Positions 53,662 to 64,000 of a DNA stretch of 64,000 nt are shown one piece after another. The stretch is from Sapria himalayana. Lineage: Eukaryota; Streptophyta; Magnoliopsida; Malpighiales; Rafflesiaceae. How positions within the stretch are numbered: position 1 is the first letter of the stretch; the number at the start of each line of letters is the position of its first letter. A program made the position numbers and the translations under genes. The stretch is taken from contig JAREIK010002979.1 in assembly GCA_029783825.1 (NCBI GenBank), forward strand, positions 832,611 to 896,610. The letters run 5' to 3'. The notes below the pieces were generated by a model, which saw only the letters and a program-made list of their open reading frames with translations, was not told the origin of the DNA and did not search any database.

Positions 53662-54630
53662 ATCTAAATCTTTATCTATCTTTCTATCTATCTTTCTATC
53701 TATATATCTATTTATTTATTAGTATATCTTTTAGTCTATTTATATGTCTATATATCCGAATTTATTTTTATCTATCTATATGTCTATCTATCTGTCAATC
53801 TATTTGTGAATCTATTTGTCTAATAATATTTCTATATATCTATCTTTCTATCTGTCCATCTATCTGTTTATCTATATTTTTATCAATTTGTCTATCTATC
53901 TGTCTATCGATCTATCATTCAATTTGTCTTTCTATCTGTCTATCATTCTCTCTATCAATTTGTCTATCAATCTTGTTTAAATCTATATATCAATCAATCT
54001 ATTAATCTATCTATTATTTTGTCTATTAATTTGTCTATCTGTATTTCTATCATTCTATCTATCTTTCTATCTCTATATCTATAAATCTATGTATCTACCA
54101 ATCTATCTACATATCAATATATCTATCTATCTATTTATATGTCTATCTCTCTATCTATCTATCTACTTATCTATATATCTCTCTATCTGTCTATCAATCA
54201 ATCAATCTATCTGTTAATCTATCTTTGTATTTATATATCTCTATATATCTATCTATCTGTCAATCTATTTGTCTATATATCTATCAATATATCTATTTAT
54301 CTATCTATATATCTATCAATTTTTTATCTATATTTATATCTATCTATCTATCTATTTATCTATCTATATATCTATCTGTCAATCAATCAATCAATCAATC
54401 TATCTATCTATTTGTATATAAATCTATCTATCTATCTATGTGTCTATCAATCTATCTAACTATATATCTATCTATTTGTCTATCTATATATCTATCTATC
54501 TATTTTTCTATATATTTGTTTATCTAACTTTCTATCTATATATCTATCTATATATCTATCTAATTATCTATCTATATATCTATCTGTAAATCAATCATTC
54601 AATTTATATTTATCTATCTATCTATCTATT

Positions 54631-54675
<45 letters not shown>

Positions 54676-55783
54676 ATCTATCTATCTATGTGTCTATCTA
54701 TATATCTTACTATATGTCTATCTATTTGTTTATCTATCTATTTATCTATATATTTGTTTATCTAATTATCTATCGATATATCTATCTATCTATCTGTTTG
54801 TCTGTCTATCTATCTATCTGTCTATCTATCTGTCTGTATATCTATCTATCTATATATCACTCAATCAATCAGTCTGTCTATCTATTTATCTATATATCTT
54901 ATCTTCGTATGTATGTATCTATCTCTCAATTAGTTTGTCTATTTATTCATATATCTATCATTATATCTATCAATTTGTCTATCAAATAGTTTATCAATCT
55001 CTCTATCAATTTGTCAATCATTATGTCAATAAATTTGTATATCAATCTATATATAAATTTATCAATCTATCTATCTATCTATCAATATGTCTATCTATCT
55101 TTCTATAAATATGTATATTAATCTCTCTTTATATCTATCTATTTATCTACCTATTTATATTTATATCTATTTGTATATCTGTCTGTCTAATAATCTATCT
55201 ATATATATGTCTATATATCTGACTATTTATCTCTCTATCTATATACCTTTCTTATTATCTATCTATATTTTATATCTATCTATTTATTTGTCAATCTATC
55301 TTTCTATCAATTAATCTTTCTATATGTCTATCTATAATATATCTATCTATTTATCTATCTATCTTTATATACATTTATTTATCTGTCTAGCTATCTATCT
55401 ATCTATATTTATATATATCTATCTATCTATAAATCTCTCTACCTGCCTACCTATCTATCTATTTGTTTGTCTAATTATTAATTTATCTATCTATCTATCT
55501 ATCTACCTCTCTATCAATCTATCAGTTTATTAGTATATCTATCAATCTGACTATCAATATATCTTTATGTCTATTTGTATATCTATGTATCTATCTATAT
55601 GTTTGTCTATCTGTTTATCCTTCTATCTATCTATTTTATGTCGAAATGTTTATATGAAAATCTATATATCTATGTAATTATCTAACTATTATATCTATCA
55701 ATTAATCTATATATCTTCTTTCTATTTTTCTATCTCTCTAACTATCTAACTGTCTTTCTATTTATCAGCCTATTTGTCAATCT

Positions 55784-55823
<40 letters not shown>

Positions 55824-55880
55824 CTATTATCTACCTATCAATTATTCTATCTTCAGTTTATCTAAATGTCTATCTAACAA
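50612..55880 (-). repeat. Degenerate TATC tract (GATA on minus), block 9
   Basis: Continuation of block 8 beyond the solo LTR. (TA)n patches at 54635-54672 and 55788-55816. Ends next to a copia remnant at about 55880. Confidence 0.95.
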
Positions 55881-56129
55881 ATAAGAAATCAAGTTATTCT
55901 CAACAATTGGTATTGGAGGTTTAGGTTGTGCATTATGAAGCACCATTGGGCGAAGTTACTATTGATGATAATAATGAATTTAATAAATAGTAAAATTTTT
56001 GCAGACAATATCAGCATGTCAAAAGAGGTGTTCTCAATTCTCATACACAGTGTTCTGCATGATTTTTCTAGAAGAATTCATATTTTGTAGATAGTAATGA
56101 CTACATATGAAGGAAAAGTTAAAATAAAA
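55881..56129 (+). mobile_element. Copia retrotransposon 5' internal end with degenerate primer-binding site
   Basis: At 55908-55919 TGGTATTGGAGG matches the initiator-Met tRNA primer-binding site TGGTATCAGAGC at 9 of 12 positions, right after TTCTCAACA, which looks like the last bases of an LTR. The rest of that LTR is missing: the TATC tract lies immediately to the left. Confidence 0.55.
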
Positions 56130-56842
56130 AAAATTTATGGAACAAAATTTGGATTCTAGAGAATATAGATGGAAGATTATATATAGTGGAAAAATCTATA
56201 TCAACCCCTTCTGAGGAAGATGATAGAGTCTATGAAGAAAGAAGAGCACATATTAGCACTTGAATTCGTTTGAAATATGATATCTTACCAACTTACTTTC
56301 AATATAAAAAATGAGAAGAGCATTGTAAGGCTTACAATGGCTCTTGCTAGTATATATAAAAACTAATTGATGCTAAAAAAGTGCACACGATGAGGTGTTT
56401 TTTCAATCTAAAGTTGACATAAAGCACATCAATGACCCAACAACTCAATTAAGTCAACACAATCACAACCCAATTAAGTTTGTTTGATATTGAAGTCAAT
56501 GATGAAGTATGTGTATTGATACTTTTGTGTTCTCTATCAAAAATTAATGTATTACAATTATAGTTGTGCATAGTTCATCAAGAACTAATAAATTGAAATT
56601 TGATGATGTTCATGATCTAATTCTAAGCAAGGAGATTCAACAGAGATAGACAAGTGAAATATCAACCACTTTAGAATTATATATAAAGTTAATTGTAAGA
56701 AATTCAACTAAGAGAAAACATCAAAGCAAATCAAAAAACAAGAGGTCTAAATCTAAGAATCATTGTAATTATAATAGCTCAAAGACCATTAAGTATTGAA
56801 ATTATAGAGAGAGAAGACACTACAAAAATCAATGTAAGTGTT
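56130..56842 (+). pseudogene. Copia gag remnant, decayed
   Basis: Recognisable in pieces across frames: a GTKFGF-like FWRI/EDYLYGKNLYQPLL start, then KSIVRLTMALASIYKN, then KKVHTMRCFFNLK, HIND, DIEVNDEVCVLILLCSLS, KLKFDDVHDLILSKEIQQR, a basic Ser/Lys/Arg stretch (KHQSKSKNKRSKSKN), and a zinc knuckle remnant YRERRHYKNQC that keeps the His and last Cys but has lost the first two Cys. This is the UBN2/gag plus CCHC order of plant copia elements. Many stops and frameshifts. The protease, integrase and RT that should follow are not visible. Confidence 0.8.
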
Positions 56843-57900
56843 AGTTATTTTATAGCATGGTAAAATATATTACAAGTATATGATTTTAACATGTATTAAA
56901 GTTAACTCTGTGAATCTAGATTATCATTTCATAGATATTGATTATTTGGATTAATTATCATAGTTTCTTCATTATCTAAGCTTACAATAAGTAAATAGTT
57001 TATAGTGTTGACTCAAGTAAATAATTCTATGGTTAGCTTACAATAAGTAAACAATATCAAGTCCATGGGTATACAATTTATGAGTTAATGGCTATGGCGG
57101 TGATAAAATATGTGAGATCTACTCATCCATATAGGTGGAACTTCTCAAACCCATCAAAAATTCATCGGCATCAATTCATGTAGGAAATAATGTATGTCAG
57201 ATAAGCTGGATATCTTATATATTTTAATCCCGTATGAATCATATTGATAGTCAATGCTAGGGTATATATAAGGGAGCCTATGTGGCATTTAATTAGACAT
57301 AGTAATTAAAATATAGTCAAATATATAAATGTATTTAAATGTCTTGTAAATTAGTATCAGTATACATAAAGCCTATTACATTTTTTTTGAACTAATTGAA
57401 AACTAATCAATAAATGTTTACAGATATTAATTTGACATTAACATATATTAATGTGACTATACTTTAAATTTACAGATATTAAATACACTCAAATGAGTGT
57501 GTGTTTTTCCTTATACATAAAGCCATGTATAAAATATAGTTTACACATATTAATATAATTATACTTATCGGGTAGGCAAGGTATTATGGAATAATATATA
57601 TTTTCATAATGCAAATTTATTAGACATTTATTTTATAATGATGACTTACAAATTTCAAGTATACATTATTAAAATCCTATCATAAAGTCAATATATCTTT
57701 ATTTGTGTAAAATATGTATATAATGTTATATGTATAATACTAATTATATCTGAAATACACGACATGTATATTGAATGTATCATATATAAAATTATGATAT
57801 ATAGATAGATATATATATATATATTAAATATATGGTGTTATATTTATATATAGTTATGTTTATGTAAACTATTTTTATAGTTATAAATATAATAAAATAC
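56843..57900. other. AT-rich region, unassigned
   Basis: Contains a short repeated phrase AGCTTACAATAAGTAAA near 56978 and 57036 and a TATA-like GGGTATATATAAGGG near 57259. No coding sequence recognised. May hold further decayed retrotransposon sequence. Confidence 0.35.
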
Positions 57901-58845
57901 ACTTATATAGTTATGTGTTATATACACACTGCCCAACACAAAACACCCATTTTGTGTTATATACGATTAAGTTTATATAAGCAATCCAAGTATAGTTAAA
58001 TTAATAGAATATGTATTTAAATAAAAAGTATAATTAAATTAACAGAATATGTATTAAAAAAAGTATCATTAAATTAAGTTTATATTAGTATACCTACTGC
58101 CCAACACAACACAAATGCATTAGGTATGTATCACAATAAGTATAATTAAATTAATGTATATGATTAAAGAAGAAGAATTTCAAAAAAAAATTAATAGAAT
58201 CAATACGCATTAAGATAATCGATGAAGAATTAGGGTAGAAAAAGTACCTCAAATCAATAACAAATTATCACTTAATTCGAATATGTTTATGTTGCATCGG
58301 TGTCAAAAGAAGGATGGAGGACTGTGGAGTGTCTTTCAAGGATAAATATCTATGTAATCTTAGCGAAATACGGATTTAAAACATAACATTTTTTGTTATT
58401 TTATTATTTTTTTATGCTAAATTCATAATATTAAAGGTTCGAGTTATTTTTTTTCATGTTAATTAATTTTTGATAATTAGTATTAAATCAATTCGTGATT
58501 CAGTAATTTAGTGATTAATTAATGCATGCTTTTTATTTTTTTAAAGAGCTAGATTGTTTACTCTCTTAATCATGAATTAAATCGTGAATCATATGATTTT
58601 GATAATAGTGGATAGAAGAATAACATTATTATCAAATATTTTTAAAATTCTCATGTTTAAAAGATTGAGAATATTTATGATTGAATTTTAATGATAAAAT
58701 AAAAGAGCTACAAGTGGATGTTAAAATATACAAATATAATGATCCTAACTAGATGGACTAACCTTATTTTAGCATACATTTCTTTAGATTTTCTTTTTTC
58801 AGATTTATATTTTTAGATGTGTTGTTTTAATATTATCTTGTAATG
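57901..58845 (-). mobile_element. CACTA remnant, copy 3 (leader region only)
   Basis: On the minus strand it shares ordered blocks with CACTA copies 1 and 2: the leader exon with GACACCGATGC and TTGATTTGAG ending at a GT donor (exon end 58248), then ATTCTTCATCGATTATC, and further left ATATAAGCAATCCAAG. A possible variant terminus TCTTGTAATG ends at 58845, but the subterminal TTAGCGACGG-type motifs are not evident there, so that boundary is weak. No transposase is attached. Confidence 0.5.
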
Positions 58846-60120
58846 ATACGTTTGAGCAAGCATGCTGCCTACTATTTGCGGTAGGTAGTTGAGGTTGCTG
58901 TCTGATCCTGCTTATTGTCAGGTGATAGGGCTAGGGCTAGTTGAAATTTGTTGCCCATGACAACAAATCAAGGCTAGTCTAGGTTAGCTATAAGCTGGGC
59001 TATGTACTAGATTCTCTCTTGCTTGGTCATGTTGGTTTTATTTGATATGAATCTAATCTGAAAGGCTTAGTCACTCCATCGAGATTTAATTGCCTACATT
59101 CTTTGGTAATGTGTTGTGGCTGGCAATGAGCAATGTGTTGACCAAGCTTAAAAAATTTGGGCCCTGTTGGTCCATTATTTTCCAGCTGATGATTCTACCT
59201 CAAAGTTTAATATTTTGATAGTATTACTCTGAAAAGTTGGAAATTCAATGTCTGATGAGTCTCTAACCAGAGATATATTGTCTTTTTGTTGAAGATATTT
59301 GTCAAGTCACCAAGATAGTTTTCAACAAATATATGAATCATAAAGATTTATTAGATTATCAATAATATTAGGAGTATACTCATCTAATCATGTCTAACAC
59401 ATGTAATTTTAAAATTTTTATGATATCCAATGTGTTAATCAATTGTCATGTTTAAAAATAAGGTATATTTTATTGTCAATTTCAAAAATAAGTCAGATGT
59501 TATTGTGATTGTGAATGGAAGCCATCTATTCAATAGGTACTAATACTAGCTACTTTAAAAATGTATTCTAGTCATTAGTATGTTTCTCCTAGGAGGTGGT
59601 GGATGAGATACTTGATTATATGCTATAGATTTAGTTTTGGAAATGATGTCTTAATGCATGCCTATGAAAGACACTTTCAAGCATGCTAATGTGCTATTTT
59701 TCGAAACTATTGTTGACCCATGCATGTCCAACATGATTAGACCCATGCATGTCCAGCAATGGGATGACTTGGGTCATGTTACGTCATGTGATATAGCTTG
59801 AGTAACACAAATGGGTGCAACAGTCGACATGACATGACTCTCAAAACTTGCTTGTGCATGTTGAATTTGGTGTGGGTCATACTTTGTGTTGGGCAAAAAT
59901 TTTGACTTGAGTTGGCGTATGAAACTAACATATCAGTTTTAAAAATAGATCATGGTTTGATTGGGTTGGAATGGTCCAAGTCAAGGCTAGCACTTAGCTT
60001 GTGCTGGCTCGCCTGGACTTCACCTTCGCTAGCTAGGGTTTGGGTCGTGTATAGTTAGGGATCACTTCTGCCTAATACTTGGATTGTGCCGGGGTTTGTC
60101 GTCTCATTCCATCTTATACA
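58846..60120. other. Higher-GC island, unrecognised
   Basis: Compositionally unlike its AT-rich surroundings, with phrases such as GGGCTAGGGCTAG and repeated ACATGACATGAC/CATGCATGTCCA words near 59700-59840. Both strands lack a long open frame and I recognise no protein or transposon motif. It could be a decayed retrotransposon or old gene sequence. Confidence 0.35.
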
Positions 60121-62443
60121 TCTATTCAAGAAAATTTATTGATGTCTTATTGATTGTGTCAAAAGAAAATATGAGTGAGGACTATCAAAATTCATAACAT
60201 AAAAAAGCTTGTGTACTAGCAGATTTAAAGATAGTGAACTAGCATTTTTTATAAAAAAAATTGAGGATGTAAGTCAAGTAATATATAAATTAAATAAAAT
60301 GAAGGATCATACATAGAAATATATTTGTATTCTTTATCAATGATGATTTGATTTTGTGTATTTTTTGTAATAAAACTACAGATATAGAAATATAATGATA
60401 AATATTTTTTTGTGATAATTTAAAAATGTCATGACATTTAAATTCTAATAGAATAAATGTTTGTATATGTGATTTTTTTAAAAAATTAAAAATAAAAAAA
60501 AATACTTTAAGAAATAGATATTATACATAAAAATTTCATTGAATCTTAGGAAAATGAATATGCTATTGAAAATTTATAATAAGATGAGTGTTACATGCAT
60601 ATCTAGTGAAATTAGTAATTAATGAAGAACATAATAATAATAATAATAATAATAATAATAGTGGTAATTATTTTTTACTTCAAATCTAAAAGGATTTCTT
60701 TAAAATTGATAAAATTCAATTATATTGAATAATGACTGAAATTTAGTAAAACATCATATATATTAAGTAATAGATGAATATATTATTATTTTTTTATTTA
60801 AATTTGATTATTTATCCAAGTTTTCATGAGAAAAATACTATTCTAAAAAAATAGTATTTATTAAAAATTTGATGTAAAATTATTTGATTGAGTTAGAAAT
60901 AAATATTTAATTGTGTCGAATGAATGAATATCATAAAAAATATAAAATAATAATTACTTTTGTGTGATGTATCTAAAATAAATATTTTATTATATTTATG
61001 CACTCAACTGATATTTTTATTCCTAAAATTACAGATTTTTTTTTCGATTTAAAAATATATATAACAATGAACGAATAAAATATGTTTTAAGGTATTTTAG
61101 ATTATTATTAAGCTATATAATGATGCAAATGAAATTTGTGTTTTTTGAATTTTTTTTAATGTTAATTTTATCTAGAAATTTCCAAATTAATTATGAGCAT
61201 TTTATAACATCACAAATAAAAAATATTGGAATTGAAATTGTAAAATTTGTGTCAGGCTTTTGTATTATATTTTGTTGATTTGGTGCTAAAGAATGTTGTA
61301 AATGTCTTTAATATAAAAAAGACATTAACAAAATTTATTTTATTATAGTTATAAGTGTAAATTTGATTACAACTAGTTAACATTATTAGATGATTTACTA
61401 AACAATTGGATTGTTTAGATTCTTGGGAATATAATATACAACTATTTTTTAATGTTGATAGTTTACTCAATTTGTGATTAAAAATTTTTTTGAAATATAT
61501 TTACTTATTCGATTAGATAGATAATTTATTAGTAAAATAATAATATAGAAAAAAATAAGGAAAATTATGTAAAAGGGTTGTAATATGAAAATAATTAAGA
61601 ATCAATGTTCAAAATAAAAAAATATCTATATTTTGGTGCTTTTAAAAATATAGATGAATATATAATTTTTTTTCTCATGTTGCCTAAGCTTGTGATTAAA
61701 AAATAATTTTAAAAATATATTTACCTGTTTGATTAGGTAAATATATTTTAATATTTAACAAAAGTCAAAGATAGTTTTTTTGATTATACTATTTTTGAAA
61801 ACAAATGCATTTACAATATATATGTTAAAATGTGTAAATGTAATCTTGTATACATGTATAAACTTATTAATATGTATATTTTAAATATGTATATATTGTA
61901 TATATGTTTGTATGTATAAGCATATTATATATATACTTATATATGTAAATATATATGTATTAATATGTTTGTTTTTTTTTATTTTTTGATTTTTTGTTTT
62001 TTTACATGATGTAGATGAGTAAGAGTATATTTGGGTTTTTATTTTTGAAATATAAAAAGGTTAAATAGCATTTCTTAAATATTTTCAAATTATATTTTTT
62101 TTTATAATTTTTTCAAAAAAATGTCCAACACTAAATATATATTTTTATTCTGGAACACACTTGACTATTACTTAAAATATTCACTCTTTTCTACTTCACT
62201 TTATTGATTGTTTACGTATAAAATTGAGCTTTTATGAAATGCATTCACAAGATAATGAATAATAATACAAAGATATTTGTGAAGAGTACAATATAAATGA
62301 CTAGAACGCAAAAGGTTGATGCAAATCTTTAATATGAGGTGAGATTATAATTAATAAATCTTTAAGTATGGTTGAATTTATCTTGAACTACTGATTAATT
62401 TTATTAAAAATAAGAGTCATGTCTAGCTTACTTGTGATTTTTA
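60121..62443. other. AT-rich non-coding region
   Basis: No gene recognised. Includes an (AAT)n microsatellite at 60631-60660 and a stretch of degenerate TATATGT/ATGTATA words near 61810-61970. Confidence 0.45.
60631..60660. repeat. (AAT)n microsatellite
   Basis: About ten uninterrupted AAT/ATA triplets. Confidence 0.95.
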
Positions 62444-62564
62444 TAGATCATATAGATATAGATATAGATATAGATATAGATATATATATATATATATATA
62501 CACAGACAAATAGATAGATAAATAGATAGCTAGGTAGGTAGATAGATAGATAGATAGTCGAAAT

Positions 62565-62606
<42 letters not shown>

Positions 62607-62639
62607 TAAATAAATAGATATATATTTAGATAGATAGAT

Positions 62640-62675
<36 letters not shown>

Positions 62676-63658
62676 ATAAATGCAAATAAATTGATAGACA
62701 CAGATATATATATGGATAGATAGATATATAGATAGATAGATAGTGAGATTGTAGATATTTAGATAGATATATAGGTAGATCTATAGATATATAGATAGCT
62801 AGTTAGCTAGGTATATAGATAGATAGATAGATAGGTAGATATATAGATAGATAGATATAAAAATAAACAAAGTGATAGATAGATAACTTGATAGACATAC
62901 AGATAGATAGATAGATAGATATAATGATAGATAGATATTTAGATAATTAGATAGATAACTATTAGATAGATAGATAGATAGAACGTTAGATAGATAGATA
63001 GTAAGATAATAGATAGATAGATAGATAGAGAGAGAGATATTAGATCGATAGTTAGATAGTATTATAAAAAGTTAGATACTTATATAGATAGAAAGATGGA
63101 TATAAAGATATATAGATAGATCGATAGAAAGATAGACAAATAGATTCATAAATTGATAAATAATTTGATAAATATGCAATTATATAGACAATCATATAGA
63201 ATAATAGACAGAAAGACAGATACACTCATAGATCAGTAGATAGCTAGATAAATAGATAGGTAGATAGATCGACAAATAGATAGATAAATAGACTGATAGA
63301 TAGATAGACAAATAGATAGATAGTAGATAGTTAGACACATATATAGACAGACAGATAGATAGATAGATTAAATCTAGATAGATAGACATACAAATAGCTA
63401 GATAGTAAGATAAAGAGATAGATAGATAGATAGATATATAGATATATAGAAACAAAGACAACTAAATAGACTATATATTAATAGATAGACAGATAAACAC
63501 ATAAATATGAAGATAGATAGATAGTTAGGTATATAGGCTGATAAATATATAGATAGATAGATATAGATAAATAGATACGTTTATAGATAGATTGATAGCT
63601 AGATAGATATACAGATAGATAGATAGATAGATACATATATAGATTGATTGATAGATAG

Positions 63659-63694
<36 letters not shown>

Positions 63695-64000
63695 TATATA
63701 AATAGATAGAGAGATATATAGATAGATAGACATACAAATATATATATATATATAGTTAGATAGATAGATAAATAAGTAGATAGATAGAAAGATTTATATA
63801 TAGAAAAAAATAAAGAAAACTAAATAGATACACATATAGACAGATAGAGAGATTGACACATTGACATATAGATAGACAGACAATCAGATAGAAAGATAGA
63901 TAGATATATAGGTAGGTAGATAAATAGATAGATAGAAATATATTGATAGATACATAGATAGATATATAGAAGATAAACTGAAATAAACATAGGTAAATAG
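62444..64000 (+). repeat. Degenerate GATA tract, block 10
   Basis: Starts with a pure GATATA hexamer run (about 62451-62484) and then becomes degenerate GATA on the plus strand; (TA)n patches at 62643-62672 and 63665-63692. Continues past the window end. Confidence 0.95.

Overview
This window looks like nuclear DNA of a flowering plant with an AT-rich, repeat-swollen genome. The plant assignment rests on three things: a plant-type LINE carrying both a zf-RVT domain and a C-terminal RNase H domain; two diverged TNP2-type CACTA transposases with the plant domain order (transposase-associated, Transposase_21, DUF4218, DUF4216); and a five-part Sm-F (snRNP core) gene whose protein reads like plant Sm-F with GT-AG introns. 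I cannot name the species. There is no bacterial or organellar signature, no tRNA or rRNA gene and no CRISPR array that I could see.

The dominant feature is a degenerate tetranucleotide repeat, GATA on one strand and TATC on the other, filling roughly half of the window (about 33 kb). Blocks: GATA on + at 1-5838; TATC at 5839-7163 and 11325-12661; GATA at 12662-16255; TATC at 23693-27204; mixed then GATA at 27205-29010; TATC at 29011-33062, 44772-49967 and 50612-55880; GATA at 62444-64000. The strand switches repeatedly. Because (TATC)n has no stop codon in any of its three frames, long Ile/Tyr/Leu/Ser reading frames appear everywhere in it. I treat none of them as genes.

The tract holds two clear insertions: a 4.16 kb 5'-truncated LINE (7164-11324) with a 17-bp target duplication made of tract sequence, and a 644-bp solo copia LTR (49968-50611) with a 5-bp target duplication. 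Between tract blocks lie AT-rich islands. 16256-23692 holds a plus-strand CACTA fragment cut off inside its transposase. 33063-44771 holds the Sm-F gene, a CACTA terminus at 34573, an unrecognised spliced gene on the minus strand, and a larger minus-strand CACTA copy ending at 44771. 55881-62443 holds a decayed copia gag remnant, a third CACTA leader remnant and unassigned sequence.

The only candidate cellular genes are Sm-F (33099-33681, plus strand, its first coding exon not found and its acidic tail cut by a stop) and the unrecognised multi-exon gene (about 35829-36783, minus strand). Both sit beside CACTA sequence, so they may be captured fragments rather than resident genes. No novel enzymatic system was found. 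The most unusual things are the scale and strand mosaic of the GATA/TATC tract, the way neighbouring transposons are cut at its edges, and the position of Sm-F with a possible giant repeat-filled first intron.
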